This document shows positions 1 to 6,075 of a stretch of DNA of 7,106 nucleotides, piece after piece. The notes beneath the pieces were generated by a model. That model ran no database searches, had not been told where the DNA came from, and saw only the letters and a list, made by a program, of their open reading frames with translations. Source of the DNA: Spartobacteria bacterium (GTDB taxonomy: Bacteria; Verrucomicrobiota; Verrucomicrobiia; Chthoniobacterales; UBA10450); assembly GCA_003445855.1 (NCBI GenBank), contig DMCG01000226.1, positions 8,217 through 15,322 on the forward strand, given 5' to 3'. The number at the start of each line of letters is the position of its first letter. Position 1 is the first letter of the stretch. A program made the translations under genes and the position numbers.

Positions 1-18
1 AATGTTACAATTTTAAGC

Positions 19-48
19 TTGCCACGAAGTGTTTTCGCACCGCATATT
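19..48 (+). promoter_or_regulatory. Candidate sigma70-type promoter of nrdJ
   Basis: TTGCCA at 19-24 matches the -35 consensus TTGACA at 5 of 6 bases. After an 18-bp spacer, CATATT at 43-48 matches the -10 consensus TATAAT at 4 of 6. Transcription would start near 55, giving a leader of about 60 nt to the first possible start codon. The -10 element lies inside the upstream candidate NrdR box, the arrangement expected for repression by promoter occlusion. The -10 match is weak and the spacer is one base longer than ideal, so this is a suggestion only. Confidence 0.3.
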
Positions 49-52
49 GTGT
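37..52. promoter_or_regulatory. Candidate NrdR box 1
   Basis: The 16 bases GCACCGCATATTGTGT match 12 of 16 positions of the published NrdR-box consensus acaCwAtATaTwGtgt (recalled from memory). The right half-site ATATTGTGT is perfect; the four mismatches are in the left half. NrdR is the ATP-cone/zinc-ribbon repressor of ribonucleotide reductase genes in most bacteria, and the next gene downstream is a ribonucleotide reductase. The site overlaps the proposed -10 element. Its partner lies 32 bp downstream. Confidence 0.5.
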
Positions 53-68
53 GTCCGTAAGGCGGCAG

Positions 69-84
69 CCCCAGTATCTTGTTA
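69..84. promoter_or_regulatory. Candidate NrdR box 2 (tandem partner)
   Basis: This site matches the NrdR consensus at 10 of 16 positions, conserving the central TAT and the TTGT of the right half. It would be unremarkable alone. However, it starts exactly 32 bp after box 1, leaving a 16-bp linker, and NrdR sites typically come in pairs about three helical turns apart. It lies downstream of the predicted transcription start and upstream of every possible nrdJ start codon. I infer cooperative binding with box 1. Confidence 0.35.
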
Positions 85-115
85 TTAGCGGTCATTACCA
101 GCTTTCAACAGGTTA

Positions 116-3100
116 TTGGCAGGTTCGTTGCCTCGAAAATCAAAGTTATTCACAAGTTTAACCGCCCTCCCAGCCATGATCCAACTTAAACCTGGCATAC
201 CGCCTTCCTCGCTCACTCAATCGCGCAAATCGTCCGACCGACGAAAAAATCGCACGCCGAAAAAGAAAAATGGCGGTGTGCGTTTTGAGCGCGTGTTCAG
301 TGACGCAGCGATTAGGCCATTCGATCAGATCGAATGGGAACGGCGCACGGCGGAGATCACGGACGACAGCGGCAGGGTTATTTTCAAGCAGGATAATATC
401 GAGGTACCGAAGAGCTGGAGCGCACTGGCGACCAAGATTGCGGTCTCGAAATATTTCTACGGCGATATCGGCAACGGGACCGATCCACACAAAGGCGGGC
501 GCGAAACTTCCGTGCGCCAACTGGTGCATCGCGTCACGCGGACGATCGCTGATTGGGGGATGGCGGACGGTTATTTTGCCGACGCTGAGGCGGCGGAAAT
601 CTTCTACGACGAACTGACGTGGCTGTGCGTGAACCAGCACGTCGCGTTCAATTCGCCGGTCTGGTTCAACGTCGGTTTGCATCATCAGTATGGCGTGGGC
701 AAGAACGCGGGCGCAGGCAATTATTTTTACAACCGCGAGACCGAACAAGCGGAGCGCGCCACCACTCAATATGAATATCCGCAGGGAAGCGCTTGTTTCA
801 TTCAATCGGTTGACGACACGATGGAGGACATCATGCGGCTGGCCACGAGCGAGGCGATGCTCTTCAAGTACGGCAGCGGCACCGGCAGCGATCTCTCCTC
901 GCTAAGATCGACAAGAGAAAAATTGAGCGGCGGCGGCAAACCGAGCGGACCGCTCTCGTTTCTAAAAGTGTACGATCAAGTCGCCAACGTGGTGAAAAGC
1001 GGGGGCAAAACCCGGCGCGCCGCCAAGATGAACACGCTGAAAGACTGGCATGCCGACATCGAGGAGTTCATCGACGCAAAGCAAAAAGAAGAAAAGAAAG
1101 CCTGGGCCCTGATCGAGCAAGGTTATGACGGGAGTTACAACGGCGACGCCTATGGCTCCGTCATGTATCAGAACGAAAATTTGAGCGTGCGGGTAAGTGA
1201 CGAATTCATGGAGGCGGCGTTGGAAGGGCGCGAATGGTGGACGCGCCGGGTGCGCGACGGCGAGCCGTGCGAATGCAAAAATGCGCGGACGTTGCTGCGC
1301 AAAATTGCCGAGGGAACGCACGTCTGCGGCGATCCTGGAATGCAGTTCGATTCCACCATTCACAAATGGCACACGTGCAAAGGCACGGACCGACAAAATT
1401 CCACCAACCCGTGCTCGGAATATCTTTTTCTCGACAACACCGCCTGCAATCTCGCCTCGCTCAATTTGATGAAGTTCAAGACCGCGGACGGCGCCTTCGA
1501 TGTCGAACGCTTCAAAGCGGCAGTGCGCATCTTCATCACCGCGCAGGAAATCATCGTCGATAACGCGAGTTATCCGGTCAAAGAGATTGCGGAAAACTCG
1601 CACATTTTCCGCACGCTTGGGCTGGGTTACGCGAACCTGGGCTCGCTCATCATGAGTTACGGTTACGGTTACGACAGCGTTGAAGGCCGGGCGCTCTGCG
1701 GCGCGATCACCGCGATCATGACCGGCGAAGCGTACCAGCAAAGTGCGCGGCTGGCCCGGGCAATTGGACCGTTTCCCGGTTATCGTGATGCACGTTGCAG
1801 CGGCGTGCCCAAGCCGGTCGCGAAGAACAACGTCGCGTCGATGCTCGAAGTGATCGATCTCCACCGTTGCGCGGTCAATGAAATTCCCGATGTCGAAGAA
1901 TTTGCTCACCTAAAAAAGGAAGCCGCCAAAACGTGGAAACGCGCGGCTGAACTGGGCAAACGCCACGGTTATCGCAACGCGCAGGTGACGGTGCTCGCCC
2001 CGACGGGAACGATCAGTTTTTTCATGGATTGCGACACAACCGGGATCGAACCGGACATCGCGCTGGTGAAATACAAACTGCTGGCAGGCGGCGGCATGCT
2101 GAAAATCGTTAATCAGACAGTCAAACCCGCGCTCGAAAAACTCGGCTACAATTCCGAAGAGATCGAACGAATCATCGCGCACATTGACGCGTTCGACACA
2201 ATCGAGGATGTGCCTGACACCGACGGATCGACAATTTCCTCCGGATTGAAGCCGGAACACTTGTCGATCTTCGATTGCGCGTTCAAACCGTTCAAAGGTC
2301 AGCGCTCGCTCATTTACATGGCGCACCTGCGGATGATGGCGGTGGCGCAACCGTTCCTGAGCGGCGCCATTTCGAAAACGGTCAACATGCCGGAATCGGC
2401 CACGGTCGAAGACATCACGAATACGTACGTGGAAGGCTGGAGGCTCGGATTAAAATCGATCGCGATTTATCGCGACAGTTCGAAACGTTCCGCGCCGCTC
2501 AACACGCGCAAGACAAAGGACATGGGCGCAGCGGAAGATGTCGATCTTGCGCTCGGCGTCACGGTCGAGCGCGACGAGCTTGAGAAGCGCATTCTCGAGC
2601 TGGAGGAAGAGCTCGGCATGCTGCGGGGCAAGCTGGACAAGCCGTTGCGGCATCGCATGCCCGACACGCGCATGTCGCTCACGCACAGGTTCGAAATCGC
2701 GGGACACGAAGGTTACATCACGGTTGGTTTGTATGAAGATGGTCAACCCGGCGAGCTCTTCATCACGATGTCGAAGGAAGGCAGCACCATCGGCGGCCTT
2801 ATGGACACGGTCGGTACGCTCACTTCGATCGCGCTGCAGTACGGCGTGCCGCTCGAAGGCCTGGTGAAAAAATTCGCTTACCAGCGTTTTGAACCGAGCG
2901 GGTTTACGAAAAATCCCGACATCCGCACCGCCACCAGTATAACCGATTACGTGTTTCGCTGGCTCGGTTGCCAATTCATCAAAGGTTACAAAGAAGCGAC
3001 CTCGCCCAGTCGGGGACAGACGGAGCTGCCGCTGAAAGAAATACCGGAGATGGAAAAGAAAGCGCTCAATCGTCCGGTGTCGGATTTGCCGCGCACCGGC

Positions 3101-3316
3101 GAGAAAGAATTGATCGACGTGATCACGAACAATGTGCTGAATGAAGGCCAGCCGCAGCTCGGGAGCAACGGCAGCAGTCATGCCGAACGCGTGAAAGAAG
3201 CGCTCGGCAGCATGTTCATGGATATCATCTGCTCGGTCTGCGGCAGCGACAAAGTGATTCGCGCCGGCGCGTGCGGCGTCTGCACTGAATGCGGAACGAG
3301 CCAGGGATGCAGCTAG
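116..3316 (+). CDS. nrdJ: Class II (adenosylcobalamin-dependent) ribonucleoside reductase
   Basis: This enzyme reduces ribonucleotides to deoxyribonucleotides in the cytoplasm. Class II enzymes make the active-site thiyl radical with adenosylcobalamin, so they need neither oxygen nor a NrdB partner. The 10-stranded barrel runs from about residue 100 to 790. C227 in GSACFI and C444 in NTACNLAS form the expected redox pair. NPCSE (431-435) holds N431, radical cysteine C433 and E435, and the 11-residue C433-C444 spacing matches the Thermotoga enzyme. APTGTIS (628-634) with TTGIEP (641-646) is the phosphate-binding region. No ATP-cone is visible, so overall-activity control is probably absent. 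A heptad-like stretch at about 815-840 leads into a TSCPD-type domain (about 855-952). The tail carries cysteines at 1039, 1042, 1053, 1056, 1059 and 1065, probably zinc-binding and/or a thiol shuttle. The start is uncertain: TTG at 116 gives the longest form, but TTG 128 and ATG 176 are in frame, none has a clear ribosome site, and conserved sequence begins only near residue 56. An in-frame stop at 86-88 sets the upstream limit. Confidence 0.96.
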   Translation: MAGSLPRKSKLFTSLTALPAMIQLKPGIPPSSLTQSRKSSDRRKNRTPKKKNGGVRFERVFSDAAIRPFDQIEWERRTAEITDDSGRVIFKQDNIEVPKSWSALATKIAVSKYFYGDIGNGTDPHKGGRETSVRQLVHRVTRTIADWGMADGYFADAEAAEIFYDELTWLCVNQHVAFNSPVWFNVGLHHQYGVGKNAGAGNYFYNRETEQAERATTQYEYPQGSACFIQSVDDTMEDIMRLATSEAMLFKYGSGTGSDLSSLRSTREKLSGGGKPSGPLSFLKVYDQVANVVKSGGKTRRAAKMNTLKDWHADIEEFIDAKQKEEKKAWALIEQGYDGSYNGDAYGSVMYQNENLSVRVSDEFMEAALEGREWWTRRVRDGEPCECKNARTLLRKIAEGTHVCGDPGMQFDSTIHKWHTCKGTDRQNSTNPCSEYLFLDNTACNLASLNLMKFKTADGAFDVERFKAAVRIFITAQEIIVDNASYPVKEIAENSHIFRTLGLGYANLGSLIMSYGYGYDSVEGRALCGAITAIMTGEAYQQSARLARAIGPFPGYRDARCSGVPKPVAKNNVASMLEVIDLHRCAVNEIPDVEEFAHLKKEAAKTWKRAAELGKRHGYRNAQVTVLAPTGTISFFMDCDTTGIEPDIALVKYKLLAGGGMLKIVNQTVKPALEKLGYNSEEIERIIAHIDAFDTIEDVPDTDGSTISSGLKPEHLSIFDCAFKPFKGQRSLIYMAHLRMMAVAQPFLSGAISKTVNMPESATVEDITNTYVEGWRLGLKSIAIYRDSSKRSAPLNTRKTKDMGAAEDVDLALGVTVERDELEKRILELEEELGMLRGKLDKPLRHRMPDTRMSLTHRFEIAGHEGYITVGLYEDGQPGELFITMSKEGSTIGGLMDTVGTLTSIALQYGVPLEGLVKKFAYQRFEPSGFTKNPDIRTATSITDYVFRWLGCQFIKGYKEATSPSRGQTELPLKEIPEMEKKALNRPVSDLPRTGEKELIDVITNNVLNEGQPQLGSNGSSHAERVKEALGSMFMDIICSVCGSDKVIRAGACGVCTECGTSQGCS
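317..337. repeat. Perfect 9-bp inverted repeat inside nrdJ
   Basis: CCATTCGAT (317-325) and ATCGAATGG (329-337) are exact reverse complements separated by the trinucleotide CAG. The repeat encodes part of the PFDQIEW segment near the start of the nrdJ conserved region. In RNA it could form a tight hairpin about 200 nt downstream of the first possible start codon; in DNA it is a palindrome a dimeric protein could bind. No function is shown, and an inverted repeat of this length may occur by chance in a window this size. Confidence 0.35.
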
Positions 3317-3347
3317 CATTCCGCCCGATTTCGACTTTAGTGCAGCG

Positions 3348-5123
3348 ATGAACAAAGTCGACATCGAGCGGCAAAAAGAAATTCAGCAGGCGGAGGAGTT
3401 GCTTTTCGCCGGGCCGCAAGCGCTTGGTTTTGCGAAAGGCCTTTTCCAAGGTCATTTCGTGGCCGATTGGGTGATGCCTTATCCGCGCATTCCGGCGGCA
3501 CAGCAAACGGAGTTGGACAAGACGCTCGCGGAGCTGCGCGAGTTTCTCGACGACAAGCTCGATCCCGTAGCAATAGATCGACAAGCAGAGATTCCGCGCG
3601 AGGTAATTGACGGCCTCGGGCGCGTGGGCGTGCTCGGGATGACTGCGCCGGTGGAATACGGCGGCCGTGGCTTCACACAAATGGCGAACTGCAAAGTGCT
3701 TGAAGAAATCGGCAGTCGCTGTGCGTCGACATCGGTTTTTGTCAATGCACATCATTCGATCGGCATTCGCGCGTTGTTGCTTTTTGGAACACAGGACGAA
3801 AAACAAAAGTGGCTGCCAAAATTGATGACGGGCGAGCACCTCGGCGCCTTCGCGCTCACTGAACCGGAGGCCGGTTCTGATGCCGCCAATGTGCAAATGC
3901 AGGCGCGTCCGAGCGAAGATGGCTCACATTTTATTCTGAATGGCGAGAAGCGCTACATCACGAACGCGGCGATTGCGCACGTGCTCACGGTCATGGCGCG
4001 GACACCGGTGCCCGGATCGAGCAAGACGGCGATCACGGCATTTCTGGTCACACCCGACATGCCGGGGTTCACGATGTTGGAAGCGCGCATGCCGAAAATG
4101 GGAATCCGCGGCACCGCCACCGGACGTTTCGCGCTTCGCGACGTCAAAGTCCCAAAGGAAAATATTCTCGGCCCGATGGGCAAAGGCCTGAAAGTCGCGC
4201 TGACCGTGCTCGATTTTGGCCGGACCACGTTCGGCGCGTGTTGCACCGGCGCGGCCAAGACTTGTTTGAGGCTCGCGATTGAGCATGCAAAAACGCGCAA
4301 GCAATTCAACAAAACGCTTGGCGAATTTCATCTCGTAAAAAAGAAAATTGCACGCGTTGCCGCCGACGCCTACGCCATGGAAGCGATGACCACGATCACG
4401 GCGTCACTCATCGATCGCGGACTGGAGGATTACATGGTCGAGACAGCGATGCTGAAAGTCTTCACGACCGAGCGACTTTGGGAAGCGATCAACGACGCAT
4501 TTCAAATTTACGGCGGCTCGGCTTACTTTGTCGATCTTCCCCTGGAACGGATGCTGCGCGACGCGCGCATCAATCAAATCGGCGAAGGCAGTAATGAAGT
4601 GCTCACTTCATTCATCGCGCTCGTGGGAATGCGCGGTCCCGGGATGGAGTTCAAGGAAATTTACGACACGATGTTGAAACCGTCCCGCGCGGGAATTGGT
4701 CGAGCGTGGACGGCAGGTATGCATCGGCTCGGGGCAACGGTGCGAATTCCGGATGTACCGGTGGCCAGCGCCGAACTGGGTTCATTTGCCAATCAACTCG
4801 GTCGCTTGATTTGGCGTTTTAATTTTGCCGTGAACCGGGCGCTCATTGCGTATCGCGAGCCAATTTTAGACATGCAACTCGTGCAGGAACGGATCGCCGG
4901 CGCGGCGATGGATCTTTTCGCATCGACATGCGTTCTCAGCCGCTGGGACTCCGAGCTTCAACTTGCCCGCCGAAACGGCGACTCCAGCCCCTCGACAAAT
5001 AGCGCAGCCGATCTTTTCATGCGCCAATCTTTCCGGCGCATCCGCGATTTTCTCGCCGGTTTAAAGGACAACGACGATAAGACATTGATGGCAGCGGCAG
5101 ATTCGGCGCTGGCCGATCATTAA
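3348..5123 (+). CDS. Acyl-CoA dehydrogenase, VLCAD/ACAD9-like long form
   Basis: This is an FAD-dependent enzyme that introduces the 2,3-trans double bond into acyl-CoA, the first step of beta-oxidation, passing electrons to electron-transfer flavoprotein. The 591 residues exceed the usual 380-400 of short acyl-CoA dehydrogenases and fit the very-long-chain type with an extra C-terminal domain (about 430-591). An N-terminal block around GLFQGHFVADWVMPYP (31-46) recalls the mature N-terminus of mitochondrial VLCAD. Flavin-binding signature ALTEPEAGSDAA is at 169-180. The second signature region, from QIYGGSAY (386) to RDAR (404-407), leads to IGEGSNEV (411-418), where E413 aligns with the catalytic base of VLCAD (FEGTND). 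The LVQERIAGAAMDLF block (511-524) matches the VLCAD C-terminal domain, which in the mitochondrial enzyme supports membrane association. The ATG at 3348 lies 31 bp after the nrdJ stop and has no strong ribosome site, so co-transcription with nrdJ is possible. Long-chain substrate preference is inferred from architecture. No ETF or thiolase gene is in view. Confidence 0.93.
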   Translation: MNKVDIERQKEIQQAEELLFAGPQALGFAKGLFQGHFVADWVMPYPRIPAAQQTELDKTLAELREFLDDKLDPVAIDRQAEIPREVIDGLGRVGVLGMTAPVEYGGRGFTQMANCKVLEEIGSRCASTSVFVNAHHSIGIRALLLFGTQDEKQKWLPKLMTGEHLGAFALTEPEAGSDAANVQMQARPSEDGSHFILNGEKRYITNAAIAHVLTVMARTPVPGSSKTAITAFLVTPDMPGFTMLEARMPKMGIRGTATGRFALRDVKVPKENILGPMGKGLKVALTVLDFGRTTFGACCTGAAKTCLRLAIEHAKTRKQFNKTLGEFHLVKKKIARVAADAYAMEAMTTITASLIDRGLEDYMVETAMLKVFTTERLWEAINDAFQIYGGSAYFVDLPLERMLRDARINQIGEGSNEVLTSFIALVGMRGPGMEFKEIYDTMLKPSRAGIGRAWTAGMHRLGATVRIPDVPVASAELGSFANQLGRLIWRFNFAVNRALIAYREPILDMQLVQERIAGAAMDLFASTCVLSRWDSELQLARRNGDSSPSTNSAADLFMRQSFRRIRDFLAGLKDNDDKTLMAAADSALADH

Positions 5124-5130
5124 TCGGCTG
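5110..5130 (+). terminator. Small hairpin over the acyl-CoA dehydrogenase stop codon
   Basis: GCCGAT (5112-5117) and ATCGGC (5123-5128) are perfect complements around the 5-nt loop CATTA, and two G-U pairs can extend the stem to 5110 and 5130. The TAA stop codon spans the loop and the start of the right arm. No run of T follows, so this is not a standard intrinsic terminator; at most it could stabilise the 3' end of the message. The 7-base unit CAACCGG is repeated twice just after it. Confidence 0.2.
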
Positions 5131-5166
5131 CAACCGGCAACCGGATTGAGGCGCGTCATCCTCGCG

Positions 5167-5188
5167 CTGGCGCAATTCCAGCTGCCAA
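5167..5188 (+). repeat. Duplicated leader, copy A (upstream of methyltransferase-like gene)
   Basis: This 22-bp leader segment ends 7 nt before the ATG at 5196. It is identical at 21 of 22 bases to copy B at 6048-6069, which ends 6 nt before the ATG at 6076. The only difference is C at 5179 against T at 6060. The similarity resumes inside the coding regions, with the exact 12-mer ATGTCGATCTTG at 5233-5244 and 6113-6124, so the duplicated block covers leader and gene start. A weak TGGC/GCCA inverted repeat lies within it. No clear Shine-Dalgarno sequence is seen in this copy. Confidence 0.85.
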
Positions 5189-5195
5189 TTCTGCC

Positions 5196-6026
5196 ATGCA
5201 CCTCACAGACCTAACATCGAATGGATTCAATCATGTCGATCTTGGCGGCAAAGGGCTGAAGAGGGCGTTGAACCTGATAAAATCGAGAATGGAAACTCGC
5301 GCGCGTGGCGATAAGCCGGCTGTTCCTACCGCCCAAGCTTTTGCCGTTAACGCCTGCGCCCCCGGCCGCTACGTTCTGCAGGTTGGCGACAACCACTCTC
5401 ATGTGGCGAGAGAGCTAAAGCGAAAACTCTGTCACGTCACCGCGATCGCTTTCAATACGAATCAAGCTGCAAGCAAATCGAAAACTTCTGCGCCGGCACC
5501 CTCGCCCGCCCCTCGCCTGCCGGAGAACACCGCGTGGTTCGATGAAATCCTTCTCCTGGATTTGATCGAACGGCTGCATGCTCCAGAAAGTTTTATGGAG
5601 GAACTGCGTCAAAAAATGGCTCGACGAGGCTCCGAAGTGGTCATCACAGCATCGAATGTTGTCTCCTTTGTCTCCCGAATTATGCTCGCGCTCGGCCGAT
5701 TAGCCTGCGGCCGTGGAGCTATTCCAAGTGGCGGACGCGGACGGCTGTTTACGTTCAAATCGTTGCGCGCGCTGCTCGAGCGAGCCGGTTATGAAATTGT
5801 GGAAGCACGCGGAGTTCCGGTGCCGTTTCCGCTGGCGATCGGCGAGAGTCGTTGGAGCCGCGCCTTGCTAAAACTCAATCAAGTCCTACTCAGAATCTCG
5901 AAGCATTTATTCGCCTACCAGATTTGTATGCGCGCCCGCCCGCTTCCCCAGTGCCGGCAGGTGTTCAAGGAAACGAGCTCAAGCGGCGCGGCGTTATATC
6001 CGCAAGCATTGGGTCGCGTCGCGTAA
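5196..6026 (+). CDS. Degenerate class I methyltransferase-like protein (GT-deleted paralogue)
   Basis: The 276-residue product resembles the methyltransferase half of the fused protein encoded next door. Residues 1-19 align without gaps to the start of that protein, sharing F11, VDL (14-16) and GK (18-19). Residues 20-36, starting GLKRALNLIKS, match its post-glycosyltransferase linker GLKYAWNIFKS. Residues 58-84 align ungapped to its SAM-binding region with 12 of 27 identities. The motif itself is lost: VLQVGDNHSHV replaces the LDVGCGxGxV pattern, removing the acidic residue and the glycines. The stretch expected to hold the second SAM motif is a Ser/Ala/Pro-rich segment (about 95-111). Later parts look better preserved: FDEILLLDLIERLHAPE (115-131) and LFTFKSLRALLERAGYE (184-200). 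The sequence lacks the whole glycosyltransferase domain. It may be a pseudoenzyme, an accessory subunit or a gene decaying without a stop codon; catalytic activity is doubtful. The ATG is supported by alignment with the neighbour's start, not by a ribosome site. Confidence 0.75.
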   Translation: MHLTDLTSNGFNHVDLGGKGLKRALNLIKSRMETRARGDKPAVPTAQAFAVNACAPGRYVLQVGDNHSHVARELKRKLCHVTAIAFNTNQAASKSKTSAPAPSPAPRLPENTAWFDEILLLDLIERLHAPESFMEELRQKMARRGSEVVITASNVVSFVSRIMLALGRLACGRGAIPSGGRGRLFTFKSLRALLERAGYEIVEARGVPVPFPLAIGESRWSRALLKLNQVLLRISKHLFAYQICMRARPLPQCRQVFKETSSSGAALYPQALGRVA

Positions 6027-6047
6027 TTCGCCAAGTAGCTTCGCCGA

Positions 6048-6069
6048 CTGGCGCAATTCTAGCTGCCAA
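6048..6069 (+). repeat. Duplicated leader, copy B (upstream of GT2-methyltransferase gene)
   Basis: This is the second copy of the 22-bp leader described at 5167-5188. It lies in the 49-bp gap between the methyltransferase-like gene and the fused gene, ending 6 nt before the ATG at 6076. AAAGAGG follows at 6068-6074, a purine-rich run unusually close to the ATG for a Shine-Dalgarno sequence. The copy A leader lacks this run. Confidence 0.85.
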
Positions 6070-6075
6070 AGAGGC

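Noticed and set aside
1..115. Possible cobalamin riboswitch upstream of the B12-dependent reductase
   Set aside because: The stretch is too short for the full element, and I see no B12 box or the conserved core segments. GCCACG at 21-26 only superficially recalls the GCCACTG core.
962..1909. Long open frames on the minus strand inside nrdJ (also 2450-3364) and in the dehydrogenase region (3225-3896)
   Set aside because: They lie antisense to strongly conserved protein-coding sequence. Their translations show no recognisable domain and are rich in Arg/His/Ala, as expected from the reverse complement of GC-rich codons.
3317..3347. Terminator between nrdJ and the acyl-CoA dehydrogenase
   Set aside because: Only a 4-bp ATGC/GCAT stem around the nrdJ stop codon is seen, and there is no T-run, so nothing supports termination in this 31-bp gap.
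3861..3877. 7-bp inverted repeat GAACCGG-AGG-CCGGTTC
   Set aside because: It encodes the conserved TEPEAGS flavin-binding signature of the acyl-CoA dehydrogenase, so the protein constraint and GC bias explain it.
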